Assembly (NCBI RefSeq): GCF_018885265.1
Contig: NZ_CP076538.1
Coordinates: 5,120,001 to 5,184,000 of the forward strand
Source: Amycolatopsis aidingensis
GTDB taxonomy: Bacteria > Actinomycetota > Actinomycetes > Mycobacteriales > Pseudonocardiaceae
Reading direction: 5' to 3'
Length of the DNA: 64,000 bases
Below the pieces are notes generated by a model, which had not been told where the DNA came from, did not search any database, and saw only the letters and a program-made list of their open reading frames with translations. Both the position numbers and the translations under genes were made by a program. Below are positions 52,401-60,100 of this stretch, piece after piece. Position 1 is the first letter of the stretch, and every line of letters begins with the position of its first letter.

Positions 52401-55400
52401 CGGCCTCAGCCAGGTGGTGTTCGACCTGGACGATGCCGCGACCCCCGAGACCGTCCCGTTCGGACAGTTGAAGGCGCGGACCGTACCACTCACCCCGGCG
52501 CTGGGGGCCTTCGACCTCGAGGTGACCGCACGCCGCACCCCGGAAGGGCTGGACGTCGAGCTGCGCGGCGCGGCCGACATGTTCGAGCAGACCGGGATCG
52601 AGCACCTGGCCTCGGCACTGGCGCGGCTGCTCACCGGGGTGGCGCAGCAGCCGGGCGCCCCGCTGGGCACGATCGAGCTGCTGGACGAGCGGGAACGGCA
52701 CCGGCTGCTGGTCGAGCCGAACCGGCGGACCCTGCCGCAGCGGCCGGCCGAGGTGCCCGGCCTGGTGGCCGAATGGGTGGCCCGCACCCCGGACGCGACC
52801 GCGGTCAGCACCTCCGGCGGCAGCCTCAGCTACCGCGAGCTCGACGCCCTCGCCGAAGGGGTCGCCGCCTGGCTGCGCGAGCACGGCCTGCCGGTGGAGG
52901 GTCCGGTGGCCACCCGGATGGGCCGGTGCCGGGAACTGCCCGCCGTGGTGCTGGGCATCTGGAAGGCGGGCGGGGTGTACGTGCCGCTGGACCCCGGCCA
53001 TCCGGATGAACGGCACCAGCGGATCCTTGCCGACTGCCGACCGCACGCGGTGCTCACCGATGGGCCCGGCCCGGACACCGGCCCGGTTCCCGCGCTGGAC
53101 ATCGCCGAGCTGCGTCCCGCGGTGGCCGGAACGGGCGTGCGGTCCCACCATCCGGAGCCGGACCAGCTCGCGTACGTGGCCTACACCTCGGGTTCGACCG
53201 GGACGCCCAAGGGCGTGCAGTGCACCCAGCGCGGGCTGGCCAACCAGCTGCTGTGGTCCCGGCAGGCCTACCCGCTGCGGCCCGGTGCGGCGCTGGCGCA
53301 GGTGGCCGCGGTCGGCTTCGACATCTCGCTGTGGGAGATGTTCCACCCGCTGGCCAGCGGGGGCAGGCTGGTGGTGCTGGACCAGGACCGGCACGGGGAC
53401 GTGCCCGCGATCGCGGACCTGGTGGCGACGGAACGGGTGGCCGTGCTGCACCTGGTACCCACCCTGCTGGAGCACTATCTCGACCAGCGGACGGCGGACT
53501 GCCTGCGGCACGTGGTGTGCGGAGGGGAGGGCCCCTCCCCCGGCCTGCCAGCCCGGTTCGCCGCGCGGATGTCCGCCACCCTGCACCACACCTACGGCCC
53601 CACCGAGGCCTCGATCATCGCCACGCACTGGCAGGCCCCCGCCGATCCCGAACCCGGCAGGGTGCCGCTGGGCGGGCCGCTGCCGAACGCGCGGGTGTAC
53701 CTGCTGGACCCGGAGGGCCTTCCAGTGCCTGCCGGGGTGGTCGGCGAGCTGGTCCTCGGTGGCGAGGTGCTGGCCAGGGGCTATCTCGGGCAGCCAGCGG
53801 CGACGGCGGAGCGGTTCCTGCCCGATCCCTTCGCGGGCGTTCCGGGCGCGCGGATGTACCGCACCGGCGACCTTGCCCGCTACCGCAGCGACGGCAGCCT
53901 GGAGTTCGTCGGCCGGGCCGACCGGCAGGTGAAGATCGCCGGGGTACGGGTGGAACCGCGCGAGGTGGAGGCCGCCATCGGCGCCGACCCCAGGGTGGCG
54001 GCCTGCGCGGTGCTGCCCCGGCGGGACCCTGCCGGTGTGGCGAGCCTGGTGGGCTACCTGGTGCCTGCCGATCCTGCGGCCGATCCGGACGGCCTGTGCG
54101 CCGAGCTGCGCGCGGCCCTGCGGGAGCGGCTACCCCGCGCGATGGTGCCCGCGCAGCTGCTACCGCTGGCCGAGCTGCCACTCGGGGTGAACGGCAAGCT
54201 GGACGTGGCCGCGCTGCCCGCCCCCGAACCGCGGGCCGAGCCGGAACCGGACCTCGAACCCGGAACCGGCGCGGAGCGCACCCTGGCCGCCATCTGGTCC
54301 CAGGTGGTACCGGCCGCGGGCGGGCGGCACATCTCCCCGCGGGACAACTTCTTCGACCTCGGCGGCGACTCGGTGAGCGCGATCCGGGTGGTGGCCAGGG
54401 CGCGGGCCGCGGGCCTGCGCATCGAGCTGGGCCAGGTGCTGCGCGCGGCGACCCTGGCCGAGCTGGCGGCCTCCGCCGTCCCGGCCGGGGAGCCCACCGC
54501 ACCCGCGCTCCCCGACTCCGACGGCCGGTTGTGGTTCACCCCGGCACAGCGCCGGTTCCTTGCCACCGCGGGCCGCGCGCCCGGCCACCTCAACCAGGCC
54601 GTGCTGACCGAACCCACCGAACGGGTCGAGCCGGAGCCGCTGCGGGCGGCGTTGCGGGCGGTGGCCACCCACCACGAGGCCTTCCGGCTGCGGGCGGCCT
54701 GGGACGGGCAGCGCTGGCGGGAACACGCCGACCTGGCCGGGCAGGCGGACCCGTTGGTCACCGTGCTGGTGGCGGCCGAGCCCTACACCGAGGACTCGGC
54801 CGCACGGCTGGCCAGGCCAGCGCACGAGGCCATGGACATCGAACACGGCCCCCTGCTGGCCGCCCTGCTCGCCGAACGCGAGGACCGCGGCCAGGTGGTG
54901 CTGCTGGTCGCGCACCACCTCGCGGTGGACACCGCATCCTGGGAGATCGTGTTGTCCGATCTGGACACCGCGTACCGGCAGGTTTCCCGTGGTGAACCGG
55001 TGCGGCTGCCGCAACCGGCCACCCCGTTCGCCGACTTCGCCCGCGCCCTGCCCGGCCTGGCGGCGCGGCTGGACACGCCGGGGCAGCGCGAGTACTGGCG
55101 CGGGCAGCTCGCGGACCTGCCCCTGCTCCCGGCCACCGCCGGGGACGACGGCGATCCCGAACCGGTGACACTGGCGCTCGGTGCGCAGGCCACCACCGCG
55201 CTGCTTGCGGCGACCTCTCGGCACCGGCTGCGGGTGGACGAGCTGCTGCTGGCCGGGCTGGCCAGGGTCATCGCCAGGTGGACCGGGCAGCGGCGGGTGG
55301 CGGTGCTGCGCGAGACGCACGGCCGCTCCGGCCCGCCTGGCTGGGCCGACCTGACCGGCACCGTCGGCTGGTTCACCGCCGTACACCCGCTGCTTATCGA

Positions 55401-57108
55401 AATGTCCACAGTGGACGACTCGCTGGCTGCGCTGCGTGCCACCCGCGGGGCGCTGGCCGCGGTGCCGGACGGTGGGGTTGGCTACGGCCTGCTGCGCGCC
55501 GACACCGGTCCGGAGCCGGAGCTGGCGGTCAACTACCTCGGCTCCACCGCGGGTGGCGGCGGGCAGGGCCTGTTCTCCAGGGCCGAGCGGCAGGCGGTCG
55601 GCGCGGACGCTGCCGCGGAGCACGCCACCCCGCGCGGGATCGAACTGCTCGCCGGGATCGACGGCCGCGGCCTGTGGCTGGAATGGCTGTACGACACCGG
55701 CCGGTTCGCCCGCCACACCATGCTCGGGCTGGCAGGGGAACTGCGTACCGAACTCGCCGATCTGGTGTCCGCATTGGATGGACCGTTCGGGCTCGCCAGC
55801 GTGCCTGCCGACTTCCCCGCGGTGGACCTGCCAGGGGAGCAGCTGCGCGCGGTGCTGACCAGCCGCCCCGGCACCGGTGCGGTGCTGCCGCTTTCCCCCG
55901 CGCAGCAGGGGATGCTGGCCTGGCACCTGGCCCACCCCGAATCCGGGGCGTACCACACGCAGCTGCTGTTCGAGGTGGAAGGCGAGGTGGACGAGGCGGC
56001 GCTGCGCTGGGCCTGGAAGCAGGTGGTCGCACACACCGACGTGTTCCGGGCCGCGTTCCCCACCGCAGGACTGGACGAACCGGTGCAGGTGATCGGCCCC
56101 GCCCCGGAGCCGGACTGGCGCAGGCACACCGGTTCCGCGGCCGACCTGGACGCCGTGCTGGCCGCCGACCGCGCCGAGCGTTTCGACCTGGCCGAGCCGG
56201 GGGCGCAACGCTGGCACTGGGTGGACGGCGGCACGGCGGGCCGGTGGCTGCTGTGGAGCCACCATCACATCCTGCTCGACGGCTGGAGCCTGCCGTTGGT
56301 GCTTGCCGAGGTCGCGCGGGCCTACACCGCGCGGACGGCCGGGCGCGCCTGGACCCCGCCGAACCGGCCCGGCTACGCGGCGTACCTGTCCTGGCTGTCC
56401 ACTCAGGACGAAGAGGCCGGGCAGCGGTTCTGGCGCGCGACACTGGCCGGTGCCACCCCGACCCGGATCGGCCGGGCGGGCAAGGGCGGCTCGGCCGCGC
56501 TGGCCACCGCCGAGCTCTCCCCGGCGGCTACAGCGGAGCTGACCCGGCTGGCCGAGCGCAGCAGGACCACCCTGCACTCGGTGGTGCTGGCCGGCTGGTC
56601 GCTGCTGCTCGGCCAGCGCTGCGCCAGCCAGGACCTGGTGTTCGGGGTGGTGATGTCGCTGCGGCCGGAGGAGGTCACCGGTGCCGAGCAGCTGGTCGGG
56701 CTGTGCCTGAACACGGTGCCGCTGCGGGTGCGGGTGGACACCGACGGCGAGCTGACCGCGCTGTTCGGCCAGGTACAGCAGGCACTGGTGGAGGCATACC
56801 AGCACGCCGCCCACCCGCCGTCCCGGATCCGCACCTGGTCCGGCGCCGCGGACGCGCTGTTCGACAGCATCGTGGTGTTCGAGAACTATCCGGGCGACCG
56901 CACCGGCCAGGCCCTCGGCGAGCACGGGCGGCTGCGGGTGGTGCGCGCGGTGGAGAGCACCGAGTTCGCCGTCTCGCTGACCGTGCTGCCCGGCGAGCGG
57001 CTGACCTTCGAACTGACCTACGCCGACCACGCACTGACCACGGCCGAGGCGGACGGGCTGCTGCGCCGCCTCACCCGGCTGCTGGAACGCATCGCCGACA
57101 GCCCGTGA
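46477..57108 (+). CDS. Nonribosomal peptide synthetase, NocA-like, modules 1-3 plus C4
   Basis: A 3543-aa NRPS read as A1-T1-C2-A2-T2-C3-A3-T3-E3-C4. Core sites: A1 YTSGSTG (159), T1 Ser549, C2 HHLVCDRW (H739), A2 FTSGSTG (about 1203), T2 Ser1585, C3 HHIAADGW (H1773), A3 YTSGSTG (2236), T3 Ser2632 with the GGDS form typical before E domains, E3 HHLAVDTASW (H2813), and C4 HHHILLDGW (H3262). Pocket residues by manual alignment to GrsA: A1 DIWHVGAIT, A3 DIWHVGTII (same class as A5, expected Hpg), A2 DVENVGAIG (Glu for a basic residue, expected Arg). E3 makes the third residue D. C4 accepts Ser loaded on the next protein. Cytoplasmic; needs the MbtH partner. Initiates directly with A, no starter C domain. 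Confidence 0.93.
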   Translation: MADSRQDRERGPEAGYRPDRMWRLIAGVLAEGGERVAAVCGQRSLSHAELDGRSAALAERLRAAGAGPERPVAVLVEDGLDLLVACLAVFRAGGVYLPVDPAWPAGRRAAVLSDARPVAAVVSGAAPPVEVPTVPVEAGTAGPGRWPEPEPDQAAYLMYTSGSTGRPKGVLATHGGLANRMLWWQRAYPLRQEDVLLATASPGFDIAVWELLAGLLAGARLVLAEHRVHGIVPYLQELMAAERVTVAHLVPSVLAELLAGMTDGDRLGLRLAVCGGEAVPPSLRDRLLSRSDARLVHAYGPTEATITVVHDECLPGEPADVVPLGRQMPGATVAIVDTEGRPVPDGAAGELLLGGAALARGYLGRPAETASRFVPDWLGLGPAGGRLYRTGDRARRLPDGRILFLGRLDDQFKVRGHRVDPAELESLLHQHPAVRRAAVRLAGSGNGAGQQVVAYVQGGAEPAQLRAHLADRVAQAVIPTRWVFLDRFPLTPNGKVDHAALPEPPRQAEQPREEAGTELERELCALWADLLGLGSVGVADDFFALGGHSLIATRTVATVWQRHRVRLSLADVLRARTVAELAKRVEKLAAAEHHPRHQPVGAAADQLPLSHAQARILFEEEFLGGPGLFSVPVLTRWQGPVDEPALRAALDGLVRRHPVLRAALAEDAEPARLVVGPAAEVPLAREDLRGLDPAARAARVAEAAEEMLAEPFDLSRPPLLRARLARLAEQEHVFLLVLHHLVCDRWSMQVLTDDLHELYAAARARRAPRLDPPAHPAAALTRPDEAETERILDYWIRRLDGVALDTDLMVGRRHRKDNGHRAGRALRLLSSGQAAALSGLCAEHGVTPFMVLLAAFQVLLHRFSGADDLVVGAPVADRDLPGAENVVSMLVHTLPLRADLRGNPRFAEVLDQCRESVLAAHQHQAVPIERLAGALGRRRGSGHHPLMRYLVVWEDSPGPPVRLPGVTAEPMRPCARTTAFDLTLIARAWAGEIDLELEFNQDTLDTTAAETLAEALTAMLADFLADPRLRIGAARLAEGAPPAGLLGPVRPQAPGLVGLVRTAAAQRQGAAAVLAGSTVTSYAELLREADAVAARIRAAGGRTGDVVGVCLPRSTALVATLLGVLQAGCAFLPLSTADPDERVARQLEISGARWVITAETGRFAGLGVPVLPAEQESTVDALDSGPWPEPGQDDPAYVIFTSGSTGEPKGVVVEHGALADHVRWAISEYRLSPADRALQFCSVTFDVLLEELFPTLAAGATVVLREQEAATSAQALLAQCAASGVTVLNLPTGYWERLTDALAEDGLAWPDPVRLMVIGGQQADLAAVRRWHRHVPGVRLLNAYGPTEVTIGATVAELRPDAAVPIGGPIPNTRAYLLDRYLAPVPEGAVAELYLAGSGVARGYAGHPGLTAQRFLPDPFACTRGARMYRTGDLAYRRDGALYFVGRADRQVKVRGYRIELDEVERALTALPLVDEAAVLAREDHLEAHVATRSGVDGQAVRAELAARLPAFMVPSVLAVAPALPKTATGKVDRAALAPVPVEQAADFQPPRDDRERAACALWAEVLGVSRVGVRDSFFALGGHSLLAMDLVRRMRRQGYPQLRMPDLFEHPTIEALAPWAAAESGAEPEVAKAAPPSRAPLSWAQLGIWAQAATTEAGTFHLPVLLRLSGPLAEPVLRAAIEALTARHDLLRSVLEEGTEDGTEEDDQAGPCWRAAEGTPAALRVLDLPAAELDARVRDLVAEPFDLTAAPPVRWTLLRLGETEHALLVVLHHIAADGWSAGGLVRELGELYAAHADHRPAGLDPAPSFLALAAADRAAPPDEAGLAFWAEALRGAPDRMELPAERIPGTLRDSGRHRARLPLPGRAAAALEELARRERATLFITLLAGVQAWLARCCGQREVLVGTPVADRDDPTTAGVVGPLVNVLPLRADVDPAGSFADQLARTRATVLAAFEHRSVPTQRIVRQLGLSGRGLSQVVFDLDDAATPETVPFGQLKARTVPLTPALGAFDLEVTARRTPEGLDVELRGAADMFEQTGIEHLASALARLLTGVAQQPGAPLGTIELLDERERHRLLVEPNRRTLPQRPAEVPGLVAEWVARTPDATAVSTSGGSLSYRELDALAEGVAAWLREHGLPVEGPVATRMGRCRELPAVVLGIWKAGGVYVPLDPGHPDERHQRILADCRPHAVLTDGPGPDTGPVPALDIAELRPAVAGTGVRSHHPEPDQLAYVAYTSGSTGTPKGVQCTQRGLANQLLWSRQAYPLRPGAALAQVAAVGFDISLWEMFHPLASGGRLVVLDQDRHGDVPAIADLVATERVAVLHLVPTLLEHYLDQRTADCLRHVVCGGEGPSPGLPARFAARMSATLHHTYGPTEASIIATHWQAPADPEPGRVPLGGPLPNARVYLLDPEGLPVPAGVVGELVLGGEVLARGYLGQPAATAERFLPDPFAGVPGARMYRTGDLARYRSDGSLEFVGRADRQVKIAGVRVEPREVEAAIGADPRVAACAVLPRRDPAGVASLVGYLVPADPAADPDGLCAELRAALRERLPRAMVPAQLLPLAELPLGVNGKLDVAALPAPEPRAEPEPDLEPGTGAERTLAAIWSQVVPAAGGRHISPRDNFFDLGGDSVSAIRVVARARAAGLRIELGQVLRAATLAELAASAVPAGEPTAPALPDSDGRLWFTPAQRRFLATAGRAPGHLNQAVLTEPTERVEPEPLRAALRAVATHHEAFRLRAAWDGQRWREHADLAGQADPLVTVLVAAEPYTEDSAARLARPAHEAMDIEHGPLLAALLAEREDRGQVVLLVAHHLAVDTASWEIVLSDLDTAYRQVSRGEPVRLPQPATPFADFARALPGLAARLDTPGQREYWRGQLADLPLLPATAGDDGDPEPVTLALGAQATTALLAATSRHRLRVDELLLAGLARVIARWTGQRRVAVLRETHGRSGPPGWADLTGTVGWFTAVHPLLIEMSTVDDSLAALRATRGALAAVPDGGVGYGLLRADTGPEPELAVNYLGSTAGGGGQGLFSRAERQAVGADAAAEHATPRGIELLAGIDGRGLWLEWLYDTGRFARHTMLGLAGELRTELADLVSALDGPFGLASVPADFPAVDLPGEQLRAVLTSRPGTGAVLPLSPAQQGMLAWHLAHPESGAYHTQLLFEVEGEVDEAALRWAWKQVVAHTDVFRAAFPTAGLDEPVQVIGPAPEPDWRRHTGSAADLDAVLAADRAERFDLAEPGAQRWHWVDGGTAGRWLLWSHHHILLDGWSLPLVLAEVARAYTARTAGRAWTPPNRPGYAAYLSWLSTQDEEAGQRFWRATLAGATPTRIGRAGKGGSAALATAELSPAATAELTRLAERSRTTLHSVVLAGWSLLLGQRCASQDLVFGVVMSLRPEEVTGAEQLVGLCLNTVPLRVRVDTDGELTALFGQVQQALVEAYQHAAHPPSRIRTWSGAADALFDSIVVFENYPGDRTGQALGEHGRLRVVRAVESTEFAVSLTVLPGERLTFELTYADHALTTAEADGLLRRLTRLLERIADSP

Positions 57109-57150
57109 CTCCCACCGAAGACACAGGGAAGCCGAAGGAAGAAGGACACC

Positions 57151-60100
57151 GTGACCCTCCGCGTGCGCGACCTGTTCGCCGACGACGCCGACGAGATCAC
57201 CGCGCAGCTGGCCGCGTGGAACGACACCGCAAGGGACTTCCCCGCCCAGGTGGGCATCCACCAGCTCATCCAGCGCCAGGCCGCCGAGCACGGCGAGCGG
57301 CCCGCGGTCACCTGCGCCGGGACCACCTTGAGCTACGCCGAGCTGGACACGGCGGCGGCCACGCTGGCGGCCCGGCTGGCGGCGCTGGGTGTGCGGCCAG
57401 GCGAGGTGGTGGCCATCGCACTGCCGCCGTCCACCGAGCGGATCGTCGCGGTGCTCGGCGTGCTGTACGCGGGCGCCGCCTACCTGCCGCTGGACCTGGA
57501 GCAACCGGCCCAGCGGCTGGAGTTCCTGCTCGCCGACGCCGGTGCGGACGTGCTGATCACCGACACCGCCGCGCGGGAGGAGAAACCGCACGGGCACACC
57601 GGCACCACCCTGCTGCTGGACCAGCCGCCGGAGGACCGGGTGCGGCCTGCCACGTTCCCCGGCTCCGGCCTGCCCGCGTACGTCATCTACACCTCCGGCT
57701 CCACCGGCCGCCCCAAGGGCGTCGCGGTCGGCCACCGCAGCCTGGTCAACCGTCTACTGTGGATGCGCGACCAGTACCGGGTCGGGCCGGAGGACGTGAT
57801 CCTGCACAAGACCTCCTTCGGGTTCGACGTCTCGGTATGGGAGCAGCTGCTACCGCTCATCACCGGCGCCCGCCTGGTGATCACCCCGCAGCAGGCGCGC
57901 AGGGACGCCGCGGCCATGGTGCGGCTGATCCGCGCCGAGTCCGTCACCATGCTGCATTTCGTGCCCTCCCTGCTGCCCGCGTTCCTCGACGTTCCCGATG
58001 CCGGGCAGGCGGACTCGCTGCGGGTGGCCATCTCCAGCGGTGAGGCGCTGCCCAAACCGGTGGCCGAGGAGTTCCTGCGCAGGCTGCCGCACTGCGCGCT
58101 GCACAACCTCTACGGGCCCACCGAGGCCACCATCGACGTCACCCACTGGCCGGTGGAAGCCGGTGACGAGCGGCCCTTCGTACCGATCGGCACCCCGATC
58201 GACAACACCCGGATGTACGTGCTCGACGACAACCTGGAACCGCTGCCGGTCGGCGCGGAGGGTGAGCTGTGCATCGGCGGGCAGGCCGTGGCCATCGGGT
58301 ACCTCGGGCGGCCGGGACTGACCGCGGAGAAGTTCGCGCCGGACCCGTTCGGTGCGCCCGGCGAGCGGCTGTACCGCACCGGGGACCGGGCCCGGTTCGG
58401 GCCGGACGGCGTCATCGAGTACCTGGGCCGCAGGGACGGCCAGGTCAAGCTGCGTGGCTTCCGGATCGAGCTGGGCGAGATCGAGGCCGCCCTGCTGGAG
58501 TCGGAGCTGATCCGGCAGGCCGCGGTGGTGCTGCGCGGCCCCGAGGGGGCGCGGCGGCTGGTGGGCTTCGTCTCCGGCCGCCCGGAGACCACGGACGAGC
58601 GGGAACGGGCCGGCACCGAGGTGCTGGCCCGGCTGTCCGCCGCCCTGCCCGCCTACCAGGTGCCCAGCGAGCTGGTGTGGCTGGACACCCTGCCGCTGAG
58701 CGCATCCGGCAAGGTCGACCGGGCGGCGCTGCCCGAGGTGACGGTGACCGCCGAGTCCTCGGCAGCGCCCGAAACCCCGACCGAGCGGGCGCTGGCGCGG
58801 CTGTGGGCTGAGCTGATCGGTGGCCCTGAGCCCGGGGTGGACGCCGACTTCTTCCGCACCGGCGGCGACTCGGTGTCCAGCATGCGGCTCGCCGCGCGGG
58901 CACAGGGCCAGGGCATCCGGCTCGAGGTGGCGCATATCTTCAACCACCGCACCATCCGCGGGATGGCCGCCGCCGCGGACGCGGCCACCGGTAAGCCCGC
59001 GGCCGAGGAACCGGGCGAGGAGACGCTGCTGGCCGGTATCGACCAGGAGCGGTTGGCGGAGGTGCGGGCCCGGCCCGGTGTGGTCGATGTCTACCCGCTG
59101 GCCCCGATGCAGGCCGGAATGTTGTTCCGCGGGCTGTACTGGCCGGACTCCGACGCCTACTTCAACCAGAACGTGCTGGAGCTGGTGGGCGGGGCGGACG
59201 AGGAGGCGCTGCGCGAGGCGTGGCGCCGGGTCGCCGACCGGTACGAGATCCTGCGCACCGGCTTCGTCTGGGAGGACCTCGCCGAGCCGTTGCAGTACGT
59301 GCGCTCCGACATCCAGCCGCCGTGGACGGTGCTGGACTGGTCCGGCCACGATCCGGACAGCCATCCCGCGCTACTGGACCAGCTGCTGGCCGAGGACCGG
59401 GACACCGGGCTGGGCCTCGACGCCTGCCCGCTGTACCGGCTCACCCTGGTCCGGCTCGGCGGCGGCAGGCACTACCTGCTGTGGAGCCACCACCACATCC
59501 TGCTCGACGGCTGGTGCCTCTCGCTGATCTGGGGCGATATGTTCCGGATCTACGACGCGCTGGCGCGGGGCGAGGACATCCGGCTCGAACCCTGCCGGCC
59601 CTACCGGGACTACGTACGCTGGATCCGCGCCAGGTCCGCGCAGGGTGAGGACTCCGAGCGGTTCTGGCGGAACTACCTGCTGCAGCTGTCCCCCGTGCCG
59701 TTCTCCGAGGCCCCGGCCGACCGGGAGGGCCTGTTCCACACCATCGTGCACGAGTTCTCCGAGCGGCTGACCCGGCAGGTCAACGAGGCCGCCCGCGAGC
59801 ACGGCGTGACCGCCAACGCGATCACCCAGGCGGCCTGGAGCATGCTGCTGGGCCTGCGGACCGGTGCCGAGGAAGTGGTGCACGGCCTGACCATCGCGGG
59901 GCGCCCGCCGGAGCTGGCGGGGTCTGAGACCATGGTCGGCCTGTTCATCAACACGGTGCCGCTGCGCATCCGGCTGGACCCGGAGCGCACGGTGACCGAG
60001 CTGCTGGAGGCCATCCACCACGACCTTGCCGCCACCGCGGCGCACGGTTACGTGCCCCTCGCCCAGATCAAGTCGTGGAGCAGCGGCGGGAAACTGTCCG

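Noticed and set aside
56251..56283. HHHILLDGW in C4 as a second beta-lactam-forming domain
   Set aside because: WSHHHILLDGWS is common in ordinary condensation domains, and C4 does not use a seryl donor residue; only C5 follows the Ser module.
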